A stretch of DNA of 21,016 nucleotides from Phlegmacium glaucopus (Eukaryota; Basidiomycota; Agaricomycetes; Agaricales; Cortinariaceae). Position 1 is the stretch's first letter; the number at the start of each line of letters is the position of its first letter. Shown piece after piece: positions 1-9,231 of the stretch. The stretch lies in assembly GCA_015039465.1 (NCBI GenBank), contig MU130698.1, forward strand, positions 262,883 to 283,898. The letters run 5' to 3'. Made by a program: the position numbers and the translations under genes. Under the pieces are notes generated by a model. That model was not told the DNA's origin. It saw nothing but the letters and a program-made list of their open reading frames with translations, and did no database searches.

Positions 1-334
1 GAGACAACGGAATCTACAAAGTATTTGTACTTACTAAAATGAGATCTACGGATCTTATCCGAAAAATGAACAAATTCATAGTGTAATAAATAAATAACTA
101 CGGAGATTTAGTATAAATAGTCAGGGAAGAAATCTAGGATCACTAGTCCAATATATCTCAAATTACAAATCTACAGATCTATACTGTCCGGGACTCACAA
201 AAGTTTATACTACCTAACTACGGAACGTCATTGCAATTTAAGCAGTACAAGACCCTGAGGATCGACGGAGTCGATTCTCCCGCGTATCCCTCCTCTCTCA
301 CAGGACACACAATTTAACTTCCTTACAGTACCCC
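1..334. other. AT-rich left flank, no gene seen
   Basis: No ORF of note and no splice-like exon pattern is visible. Short motifs built on 'ctacggat' and 'atctacagatct' recur loosely between 40 and 190. Similarity to the tandem array begins around 335-346 with the 'tagtcactcgttcacc' landmark, so this is taken as sequence outside the array, or as an unrecognisably decayed unit. Confidence 0.5.
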
Positions 335-1202
335 AACAGATTATTAGTCACTCGTTCACCCAACGGTTTTATATGTTACATCAATTTTTTCCGAGTCTGT
401 TATAGTTGATCGGAAGCAAAAATATCTGGTTTGCATCTCTTACTTTCATTATTGTAATGTGCGAAGGTCTTACGGTGGTACGTCCACTCAATATTCACGA
501 GATATCAGTCTTTTGTTCAACACTATGGGCTTATTAGTACTTGCGAAACACTCATTTGTGCGTTATCCCTTTGTTGAAAAATTAATATTTATGTTTTAGT
601 CTCAACGCTTCAGTGGTCATAGCCACCGGCCTGCATGTACGTATTTCCCCTTATGTGTTCAGTCCCCCTCATTGTGCATTATCTCCGTAAAATTCTTGAA
701 CAGCCATTGGCACCCTTGTAAAATTTCGCCAAGGCTTTTACCTTCTCACACATGTTTTAGTTCCCGAATAACCATCGAAGTTATCCATGGCCGGCCGCCT
801 TGTTCCATTGACACACAATTTAAAGCTATTATTCTTTTCTTAGAACAAGGGTTTTTTTTTCGTTGAGAGGCTAGGGTTCGACAGATTTTGGCATAAGCCA
901 ATCCTAAATCTAGCGGGTTGATATATCACTTAAATTCCAGGATGGGGTCGATTCTGCCATTACACCCAGTTGAAATCATAGGTAGGTTGGAGGGTATTTA
1001 TGAAACACACATCCAGGCTTGATAGCGATTTCAAGTTGTTGGGTATTGCGAATATACCATGGCCAGGTATTATTTTTCATGTGGTTGCTCAACGTTGAGT
1101 ACAAAGAAAGCCAACTCTGATAAATACTGGTGTATCTAGCAAGGGATGACAACAACGAGTTTACTTCGCCTGAATCCTTCTCTCCCTCAGCACACCCCCT
1201 CG

Positions 1203-1329
1203 CAACACCCAACGCCTCTTTCACTGCCCTCCCAACTCGAAAACCTTGCCCACAAACTCATAATATCCTGTATTGCGATCCTTGAAGTCGTGTTCCACCT
1301 GATTGAAGTCCCTGAATCGAGTTAAAAAT
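1203..1329 (+). pseudogene. Plus-strand coding remnant shared with unit 3
   Basis: One plus-strand frame here reads as an amphipathic, protein-like stretch (LPSQLENLAHKLIIS followed by CIAILEVVFHLIEVPESS and a stop). A related sequence at 7543-7655 in unit 3 reads LPPNSKKLPPKLVIS then TVAILEVVLHLIEMSG, with an indel between the two halves. The context differs: in unit 1 it lies between two landmark blocks, in unit 3 inside a private insertion. Helical segments of this kind occur in the N-termini of fungal NLR-like proteins, but the piece is too short to assign. It is called a remnant because no start codon or flanking exon was found. Confidence 0.35.
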
Positions 1330-2346
1330 GAGCGCTCGAGACGATCGGATAAAATAATGGTATGCGCTCCAGAGGATCCTCACGATCGTCTATTGTTCGT
1401 TTGATTGGCAACCGCCATAGTCACGTTATTCGCGCAAGTGGTATTTCCTTCAGGTCCGCTCAGTCTTCCTTTTAGTAGGAACGATGGCGGTCTCGTTCTG
1501 TTAAATTTCTCGTTGACATACCTACAGATTGAAAAAAAAACATAGCATCAATCCGGGTATGAGCCACAGTCCCACGAAAGAACCTTACCGAGTGACAATC
1601 GGCTTCTGGTCAGACTACCTTCTGCTGCTTTGTAGTAGCTTGCCACGTCGACGGCTTGAACAGTTGCAGAAGAGGCCCAAGATGCAAAGATGATACATGC
1701 ATTTCGAATATGCAGAAACGCGGCTCAGGCTAAACGCAGGATACGAACCGCCCAGAAATATCCAAGTGTTTTGCTAGGATGGAGTTTGAACAGGAAAACA
1801 GACGAACGGATGATCAGATGGTGTAGTTACAGATGGATGAGATGAATCTGTATGAGCGAATAGATTGGCAAAGAGGTACAACGTCTTCTAGAGCTTGCTC
1901 GGTGTCGAGGAACTGCCACTGATATTTCCTGACAGAGAAGTAGAATAACATCAGTATAGTGGAGAAATAAATGAATTACATGCAAGTTTACGGGAAAAGG
2001 CCCCATAAAATTAAGCCGATACCGAAATAGAAAATCGGCCACCAAGACGTGTGGCTTCGAGAGTAAGGTAGCCGTCACATAAATCTCCGACACATTATTG
2101 CCATTTTTGGATTTAACAAGTCACACCGTGACGTCGTCAACAACGTGAAGTTCCTCTGAATACTTACTCACATCCATCGATAACAGTTCTATCTCATTCA
2201 ACAACTTTTTCAATTCAATATAATATCATTCTATGTAGTGTATAACATTGTACAAAGTGAGGAAGGCTAGAAAAAAAAAACCAAGAACTATTTACGCTGA
2301 TTGGATAATTTGGATTGATGAAATTGAATCTCCAGGGAAAGGGTCT

Positions 2347-3379
2347 CTATTCGGTATCCGAGATCGTATGATAACCGTCGTCTTCTACCGACCCTGCAAA
2401 AGTATGTTAGCAAAGCTTTTCAAGATCAAAAAAGATACATACTTTCTTGTTCACCTCTGTCTGTCGTCATCTCCTTGGCCTCGTCGGATACCCCATAAGT
2501 TGCAGCCAAGGTCGAGGTCGATGGGTACGTTGGTGGGCTGCAGCACGGATATCTGAAGTCCTGCTAACTACCTGGCCACAGATATTGCAGGGTTCAACAT
2601 TATTCTGTATTATGACAATAAGAAACACAATCCAAGTAACAATCAGAATACAAGGTCACACCGAGACAGAGCCGGATCTTTTTTTAGGAGAGCGTTCGGC
2701 AGGCATGGGATACGTGCATATGAGACTGGGGCGCGATGGGATACTGTAACAATACTGTAATCGCAGCCCTGGAAAGCCTAAAGGTATGTCAATGTGAATC
2801 AAGAAGTCAATAAAGGATGGATAGCAAAATCAACATACTTCCCAAGTCCACGAGAGGGGCTCGATACGCCGGGGTATCCTCGGTAAGCACCCGAGTCGGA
2901 GATGGATCCGAGCGATCCCTCTTGTATCGCTTTCTGCTTCAGTTTGGTTAATTGTAGTCGACTGATGGGTTCCCTGACGGGGGTATCAATGTCTCACCAA
3001 TTCCTGTGTTGTTGCTAGTATCCATGCTGGCCATGGATACTATTGGAATGATCGCTTGTGATCGTTCTCAACATTGGATGTTTATCGGTATTAGTCTTGA
3101 GCTCCCGTCCGGGGGCGCCCTCCTCTGCATTGATTGCAACTTGGGCCCCAGCTTGGAGGTCGATTTTGGTGTTCTTCAGCCCTTCCCTGATACGCACAGC
3201 CAATCCAGAACGGCAAGCCGTAGAAGGATTGCGCACCCCAGGGCATAGTGTTGGCCCACAAGCCCAAGGACGAACGAGGTAATAGCTGTTGATTCGGAGG
3301 CGGTTGAGACTATGTACGTAGTAGAGGGAGTTGTGTCGAAACCGAGGGGAGGAATTGCCAGTGCTGTCGTCCCTGCCAT
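2347..3379 (-). pseudogene. Array gene family, copy 1 (broken)
   Basis: Minus-strand relative of the best copy at 8342-9142. Recognisable parts: a TATA box at 3392-3400; an exon-1 segment with the conserved peptide KIDLQAGAQVAINAEEG; intron 1 at 2997-2934 (64 nt, GTGAGA donor, taattaac-like branch, gaagcag acceptor); an exon-2 peptide AIQEGSLGSISDSGAYRG; an intron at 2442-2394 (49 nt, GTATGT donor, GCTAACAT branch, TTTTGCAG acceptor); and the acidic C-terminus SVEDDGYHTISDTE followed by TAG at 2347. It is broken because exon 1 carries a 2-nt shift relative to copy 2 that leads to a TAG at the end of the exon, the proline-rich exon 3 is replaced, and a stretch of about 200 bp (about 2490-2690) is shared only with copy 4. 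An ATG at 3379 (MAGTTALAIPPLGF) may be the ancestral start. Confidence 0.65.
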
Positions 3380-3391
3380 GAGATTATAGTC

Positions 3392-3400
3392 TTATATATG
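3392..3400 (-). promoter_or_regulatory. TATA box of family copy 1
   Basis: The minus strand reads catatataag just upstream of ATG 3379. The same TATATAA block stands at the same place in all four gene copies (also 6450, 9221 and 11648), which supports a promoter role. Confidence 0.55.
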
Positions 3401-5004
3401 TGGTGCTTGTGTTCCTTGTGTGTCTATTTCGTACACAATTTTACTCACTGAATATTTTTTCAGGACAATGACTTGTTTCCCATCAAGGTCTCATGGATGT
3501 GTACTACTTTCGCTTAGGCTTAAGCGAACCCCCTTTGGACTTTCTATGTTTTGTCGTCAGTCATCTCAAAGCACCTCCATTTGTTGACTCGTCCATTTAG
3601 ACAGTCGGTAACTCAACAGACTAGTAGTCACCTACTTCACCGAACGGTCTTTGTTACATCAATGTTTTTCCGGATCTGTTGTAGTTCATCGGAAGCAAAG
3701 AAGACTGGTTCGCATCTTTTACTTTCATTATTGTAATGTGCGAAACCCTTATGCTGCTACGTCCACTCAATATACGCAAGATCTAAGTCTCTTGTTCAAC
3801 ACTGTTGGCTTAGGCGCTAGTGGGTACTTTCAGAACAAAGGGATGGAGCCCCTTTGTACATTATCTCCGTATATCCCTTTGTTAAATATTTTAATATTTA
3901 TGTTTTAGTCTCCACAGTTCAGCCGCTCATAGCCACCGGCCTGCATGTACCTATATCCCGAGATTCCCCTCATGTGTTCAGTTCCCGACTGACTTCACAC
4001 GTTGCTGCCTCATCAATGTTCAAACACTTTTGTGTCCACCTCACAGTGAACAGCCAGTGGCATCCATGTAATTTTTCGCCAAGGTTTTTTATGTTCTCAC
4101 ACATATTTTACTTCCTGAGTAACGTCGTCATCCACGGCTGGCTGCCTCATCCTATTGACACACAATTTAAAGGTGTTATCCTTTTCTTAGAATGAGGGTT
4201 GTTTTTAGTTGAGAGGCTAGTGCTCGATGGATTTGGCATAAGCCGATCCTAGCTATTTTTCTAAATCTGGTGGGTCGATGTATCATTTAAAGTGCGGGGA
4301 TGGGGTCGATTCCACCATTACACCCAGTTGAAATCATGGGTAGGGTAGAGGGTATTAAAGCAGAACACGCAATCGGGAACATACATTGGTAAAGAAACAG
4401 TTTTGCAAGTATACCGTGGCCAGATATCATTTTTCCACATGGCGGCTTCGCCGTCGAGTGCGAATAAAGCTGTTTTGTTCCGTTCAATGTCTCGTCGACT
4501 TATCTACAGACCATATAATCAATCTGGGTAGGAGAGCCACATTGCCATGAAAGAAGCTTGCCGAGTGACCTTGAATCCAATCGGCGGACCAGTTCCTGGC
4601 CAGACTACGTTCTACCACTTTGTAATAGCTTGCCATGTCGATTTGGGCTTGTACAGGTGCAGAATAAGCCCAGGACGCAAAGACAGCAGATGGATTTCAA
4701 ATACGCAGAAACGCGGCTGGATACGAACCGTCGAGAAATATCCAATGTGTTTCGCTAGGACGAACAGGAAAACCGACGAGCGGACCAGGTGGTGTAGTAG
4801 CAGATGAATGAGGCCGACTCGGAATCTAGATGAGTGAATGAAGTGATAAAGCGTACAACGTCTTCCAGAGCTTGTTAGATGTTGAGGAACTGCCGCTGAT
4901 TTTGCTGTGGTATTTTCCTAACGGAGAAGTATGAAAACATAGGTACATGTAGGAAAGAAATAAATGAATTACATTTACAGAAAAGGCAGAGAGGCGCTAT
5001 AAAA

Positions 5005-5173
5005 TCAGTGTTCCCAGAGGATTGCGAGGTCCTTTGTATTTTTAGCAAGACGCAAGATGGCGGACAAGCCATGATATTCCTGTAATTCATGAGTATTATC
5101 TTCATCAAACGTACGAAGAAAATGGAGACCTGAGGGTAATACGGAAGTAACGGTTCCGAATTTTGCTCTCCAG
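5005..5173 (-). pseudogene. Unrecognised coding fragment inserted in unit 2
   Basis: A minus-strand frame reads KFGTVTSVLPSGLHFLRTF, then DEDNTHELQEYHGLSAILR, then LAKNTKDLAILWEH and a TGA at 5007-5005. Composition and helical periodicity look like real protein. A GTAAGT donor-like site lies further upstream at about 5238, and the upstream side reads HFNRYWNVFGTRL (about 5255-5295), so it may be the 3' end of a multi-exon gene. It lies in sequence found only in unit 2. A different 132-aa frame overlaps it but crosses obvious non-coding sequence and was not accepted. The family is not recognised. Confidence 0.4.
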
Positions 5174-5626
5174 GATCAAATACCTTTTTACCGAGGTGCA
5201 AGAATGAGAATAATAATGGTAAGGGGATAATACTTACGAAATACAGGTCAGCCTTGTTCCAAATACGTTCCAATAGCGGTTGAAATGTTCATAAAGTAAT
5301 CGATAGGAATCTAACATGTAAGCAGTCTAGGGAACAATGAACAGCCACTCGGTCTTATATGGCCATAAATCACTGACAAACAGCATCATTGCCATTTTTG
5401 GACTTTTCAAGTCACACCGTGACGTTGTCAACAATGTCAAGTTCACCCATCGATAACGATTCTATCTCATTCAACAATCTTTTCAATTCAAGACAATATC
5501 ATTCTATGTAGCATATAACGTTGTACAAAGTGAGGAAGGCCATAGCAAAAAGGTACTCACAAAATAATTATGTATGCTGATTGGATAATTTGGATTGATG
5601 AAATTGAATCTCCAGGAAAAGGGTCT

Positions 5627-6373
5627 CTATTCGATATCTGACCCAGACGAGATTGTATGAAGATCGGTCGTCGTCCCCGCAAAAGTAAGTTAACAACGCT
5701 TTTAACAAAATCAAAAAAGGTACATATCTTTTGTACATCTCCTGGTTGTGGTTGTCTCCACGGCCTTGTCGGACACCCCAGAATTTGATGTCGAAGGTTG
5801 AGGACGTAGGTGAGGTCGATGTGGATGCAGGCATGGACGAGGAGGATGAGGGGAGTCCATGATAGGGACTCGATACGCCAAGTTCCTTCCGATAAGCATC
5901 CGAGTCCAGGGACCCGAGCGATCCATTGTCTATCGTTTTTCCTGCTTCTGTTTGGTTAGTTGCAGTTGGCTGATGGGTTCCCTGACGGGGGCATCGATGG
6001 CTCACCAGTTCCTGTGATGTTGCAAGCATACATGCAGGTCATGGATGCTATCTTGGAACAATCTCTTGGGATTGTTCGAGACGTCGCATGTTTATTGGCT
6101 GCAATTGTGAGCCCCCGTCCTGGGGCACCTTCCGCCACATTGATTGCTACTTGGGCCCCAGCTTGGAGGTCGATGTTGATGTTGTTCAGCCGTTCCATGA
6201 TACGTAGGGCCGATCCGGAATGGCACGCTGTACAAGGGTTGCGCACCCCAGGGCATAGTGTTGGCCTGCAAGCCCAAGACAAACGGAGCGAAAATTTGTG
6301 GGACAGGTAATAGCTGTTGATTCGGATGTGGTTGGGACTATGTCTGAGAGTTGGAGTTGGAGTTGTGCGTCAT
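5627..6373 (-). pseudogene. Array gene family, copy 2 (broken)
   Basis: Minus-strand copy with a TATA box at 6450-6459. The upstream ATG at 6373 reads MTHNSNSNSQT and then stops, so the start equivalent to 9142 is dead. The conserved exon-1 block is clear (LNNINIDLQAGAQVAINVAEG) and runs in frame to intron 1 at 6005-5942 (64 nt, GTGAGC donor, CTAAC branch, gaagcag acceptor). Exon 2 reads GSLGSLDSDAYRKELGVSS. A deletion then joins exon 2 directly to the proline/serine-rich part, removing the second intron and shifting the frame. The last intron has lost its acceptor (GCGG in place of GCAG, near 5683). The C-terminal peptide TISSGSDIE and its stop at 5627 are still visible. At least three independent lesions make this a pseudogene. 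Confidence 0.65.
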
Positions 6374-6449
6374 ACGTAGTAGTAAGGTGTTGTCAAAGCC
6401 GAGGTGAAGGATTGCCAGTGCTGTCGTCCCTGCGATAGGGATTGTAGTC

Positions 6450-6459
6450 TTATATATCT
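6450..6459 (-). promoter_or_regulatory. TATA box of family copy 2
   Basis: The minus strand reads gatatataag, in the position equivalent to the other three copies, about 80 nt upstream of the dead ATG at 6373. Confidence 0.5.
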
Positions 6460-7186
6460 GGTACTTTTGTTCCTTGTTTGTCTATTTCGTACCCAATTTT
6501 ACTCACAGAATATTTTTTCAGGACAATGACTCGTTTCCATCGAGATCTCATGGATGTGTACTACTTTGGCTTAGAGTTAAGGCAACCGACCCCCTTTGGA
6601 CTTTGTATGTTTTGTTGTGTATAACGACGCTAAAATACATGTGTTTTTGAGTGCAGATTTTCTAATTAATGAATCAAGCTTGCACTCCGGAGATACTTCA
6701 GGGTTTGCGTCACAGTCATCTCAAAGCACCTCCATTTGCTGACTCGTCCATCTAGACAGTTGGTACCTCGACAGACGAGTAGTCACCTTTGTTCGCCCAA
6801 CCAGTTTTTGTTACATCAGTGATTTCCGAATCTGTTCTCTGGTTCGCATCCTCTGACTTTCGTAATGTGCGGAATTCTTAGTACGCTGCTACATCCGCTC
6901 AATATATGCACGATGCAAGTCTTTTGTTCAACACTGTTTGTTGGCTTAGGCGCTAGTGAGTACTTCCGAAACACAGGGCTAGAGCTCCTTTGTGCGTTAT
7001 TCCCGTATATCCCTTTATTAAATATTTAAATATTTATCTTTTAGTCTCGACACTTCAGCCGCTCATACTACTAGTAGCCACTGACCTGCATGTACGTATA
7101 TGAATTCGTAGCTCGTCGCTCGTTCGCCGTCCCGCTGCCTCGTTTTTCGGTATCCGTTTTAACAGACGGTTCCATATTCAATTAGC

Positions 7187-7425
7187 ATGGTATAGTGCTT
7201 ATGTGCTCTATTCGGAATGAAAGACAGACGGTACTCGAGTCAAGAACGGGACAACACGAGCTGGATCTCGGCAAGCTAACATCCAGGACCCGAGGTGACT
7301 CAGGTGAGATGCGTTTAACGATGCCTGACCACATTTTATGTGCTGTATGTACCTCTGGACTCTATGTGACCATCTATTTACGATCTCGATATCATAACTT
7401 AATCGAACACCAACATCATCGTGGT
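7187..7425 (-). pseudogene. Remnant of the 3' end of a seven-helix membrane protein gene
   Basis: This stretch resembles 16360-16545, the last exon and 3' flank of the intact seven-helix gene in this window. Shared blocks include 'gacagacggtactcgagtca' here against 'gacagaaagtacttgagtca' there, 'cacacgagct' or 'acacgagct', and 'gagatgcgtttaacgatg' against 'gagatgtgtttaatgatg'. On the minus strand near 7420-7370 the peptide DVGVRLSYDIEIVNRW matches the intact C-terminus EIGVRLSDDIQMVDR, with the stop codon changed to TGG. Only the C-terminal tail and downstream DNA are present; all membrane segments are missing. It is the trace of a second gene copy that was cut and carried into the array. Confidence 0.6.
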
Positions 7426-7542
7426 GATTGATTAGCCGTGTCCCCCTTGCGTTTCTGAGTCAGGAACTCAGTTGACGTGTTACATTATTGATTCGATGAA
7501 GGAGCTGAAAGCTGTAAGGACGCTAAATACCCCCTCGCAACA

Positions 7543-7655
7543 CCCAACGCCTCCTTCGCTGCCTCCCAACTCGAAAAAATTGCCCCCCAAGCTCGTAATA
7601 TCCACTGTTGCGATCCTTGAAGTCGTGTTACACTTGATTGAAATGTCAGGGTTGT
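7543..7655 (+). pseudogene. Second copy of the plus-strand coding remnant
   Basis: Related to 1203-1329 over the 'cgcaacacccaacgcctc' and 'gcgatccttgaagtcgtgtt' blocks. It reads VAILEVVLHLIEMSG in one plus frame. A one-base difference shifts the frame relative to the unit 1 copy in the first half. No start, splice site or longer open frame is associated with it. Confidence 0.35.
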
Positions 7656-8189
7656 CCACATTAAAACAACCACTCGGGCGAAATTTTGAAAATTACAACT
7701 TACGCTGGAACTATGACAGTTGGTGTACGTTCTGGACAATTTATCTCAATAGAAGTGCAAAAGGCGCCAGTGAAACGCACACCCACCATTCGAAAACATC
7801 ACATTCGAGGAATTCGTATCCCACTCGCCGTACTTGTTCACATTATTAGCTTGAAGCGAGGGTAGACCATGCGGGAACGTTTGTTGTCAGAAAAGATCAA
7901 GCAAAAGGAAAGAAGTTTAATAGAAAGAGGATTGGTAGGGTCGCCACGCTGATAGTAGTGCCTGTGTTATTTTGAGCAGAACCATCCAGATTGAAGGACC
8001 TAAACTGGTTATTGAAGTGACGCATACCGTGACCGCCGTCGTCAAGGTGGTCTTCTGAACACTCACATCCATTGATAACGCTTCTACCTCATTCGACGAC
8101 CTTTTCAATTCAAGATGATATTATTTTATGTGGCATATAACATCATACAAGCGAGAAAAGCATAGAAAAAAGGTACCAACAAAAAGATC

Positions 8190-8372
8190 ATGTCCACTGA
8201 TGGGATTGAAGAACTCGAATCTTAGGGAAAATATTCCTCCCTCAATAACGCTATTCGGTATCTGACCCAGACGAGAGATCATGGCCGTCGATTGGATTGA
8301 AGAACTTGAACCTCATGGAAAATATTCCTCCTTCAATAACGCTATTCGGTATCCGACCCAAGTGAGACCGTA
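8190..8372. repeat. 91-bp tandem duplication at the 3' end of family copy 3
   Basis: Two direct copies, offset by 91 bp, of a block containing 'gattgaagaac', 'ggaaaatattcctcc' and 'tcaataacgctattcggtat'. The right copy includes the last exon's C-terminal codons and TAG (8342); the left copy is an extra, unused version in the 3' flank. Divergence between the copies is low, so the duplication is younger than the array. Confidence 0.75.
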
Positions 8373-9142
8373 TCATAATCGTCTTCAACCGATGCTGCAA
8401 AAGTATGTTAGCAACACTTTTCACAGAATCAAAAAAGATACGTACCCCTTCGGATAACTGTGTTTATGGTGGTCTCTGCGTCCTCGTCAGACACTCCAGA
8501 AATGGCTGCCGACGTCGACGCAGCTGATGCAGGCGTTGATGGTGGCGGCGCAGGTGGAGATAGAGATGGAATGGCAGGAGGGTTTGAACCTCCTGTACTT
8601 GCGCCTCCTGCAAAGCGATATTAATGTCCAATCAAGGATCGATAAAGGATGGATTGTGAAATTAACGTACTTCCCGAGTCCATGATAGGGACTTGATGTG
8701 CAGAGTCCTCGGTATGCTTCCGAGTCCAGGACGCACCCGAACGCTTGTCGTACGAGTTGGCTGTTGATGGGTACCTTGACAGGGGTCGCGATGCCCCACC
8801 AGTTCCTGCGTTACTAGCGGAACGATCTCTTCCGATCGTTCCTGATGATGCATGTACTTTGTGGTATGGGTTTTGTGCTCCGGTCCTGTCACCGCGTTGA
8901 TGGCGACTTGGGCCCGAGCTTGGAGGTCGATCTTCTTGCTGTTGAGCTGTTCCCTGATGTACAGGGCCATTCCAAACCGGGGAACTGTAGAATGGTTGCC
9001 CATCCAAGGGCATATTGATAATATGCGATCCCAAAAGGAATGTAGGGATAGATGGTGGCAGAGGGGGTGGCTGTTGATTGATAGATGGTGGTTGGGACGA
9101 CGGCGAACGTGGAGAGTTGGAGTTGGAGTTGGTGTACGTCAT
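8342..9142 (-). CDS. Array gene family, copy 3 (best preserved; unknown function)
   Basis: Unrecognised, disordered-looking protein. The 3' half is firm: intron 8670-8608 (63 nt, GTACGT donor, GCAG acceptor), a Pro/Ser/Ala-rich exon 8607-8446 (GASTGGSNPPAIPSLSPP onward), intron 8445-8395 (51 nt, GTACGT donor, GCTAAC branch, TTTTGCAG acceptor), and last exon 8394-8342 ending SVEDDYDTVSLGSDTE. Phases match throughout. Two 5' models remain. Model A: ATG 9142, uninterrupted exon 9142-8671, 228 aa, starting MTYTNSNSNSPRS. Model B: ATG 9003 in the overlapping frame (MGNHSTVPRF, then KIDLQARAQVAINA), a 56-nt intron 8799-8744 at the position of intron 1 in the other copies, 163 aa. I favour B: in the AQVAINA block the differences between copies fall mostly on third positions, and all copies carry a QEL end before this intron. 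B's donor (GTGGGG) is weak. A real gene is likely; its function is unknown. Confidence 0.5.
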
Positions 9143-9220
9143 ACCTAGTGGTAGGGGGTTGTGTGGCTTGTGTCGAAGTTGAGGGGAGGGATTGCTGTTG
9201 TCTCTGTCTTCGGATTATAG

Positions 9221-9231
9221 CTTTATATATG
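9221..9231 (-). promoter_or_regulatory. TATA box of family copy 3
   Basis: The minus strand reads catatataaag about 80 nt upstream of the ATG at 9142, a normal distance for a fungal core promoter. The block is conserved in position in the three broken copies. Confidence 0.55.

Larger units (their letters stand above)
335..3422. repeat. Tandem array unit 1
   Basis: First of five diverged head-to-tail units. In plus-strand order its landmarks are: the 'cactcgttcacccaacgg' block (346), the 'gaacagccattggcaccc' block (699), the 'ggctagggttcgac' block (868), the 'acctacagattg' block (1519), the 'gaggaactgccactgat' block (1908), the 'atcgataacag' block (2177), and then the minus-strand family gene (2347-3379) with its TATA box at 3392. 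It differs from other units by a private stretch of about 370 bp at 1140-1510. The same landmarks recur in the same order in the other units, which is why they are called units. Confidence 0.8.
3423..6480. repeat. Tandem array unit 2
   Basis: Starts at the 'tctatttcgtac' landmark just upstream of the previous gene's promoter. Carries every landmark block in order (3625, 4048, 4218, 4491, 4870, 5390, 5450) and ends with gene copy 2 (5627-6373). A private insertion of roughly 380 bp (about 5000-5385) contains a separate minus-strand coding fragment. Overall similarity to unit 1 is high but interrupted by many small indels, so the duplication is old. Confidence 0.8.

Noticed and set aside
3006..3282. 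Plus-strand ORFs of 70-80 codons in units 1, 2 and 4 (GAPSSALIATWAPAWRS type)
   Set aside because: They are antisense shadows of the conserved exon-1 block of the minus-strand family gene.
4875..5273. 132-codon minus ORF (MERIWNKADLYF...)
   Set aside because: It runs across donor-like sites and into the repeat unit; another frame inside it (ending KNTKDLAILWEH) looks better as coding sequence.
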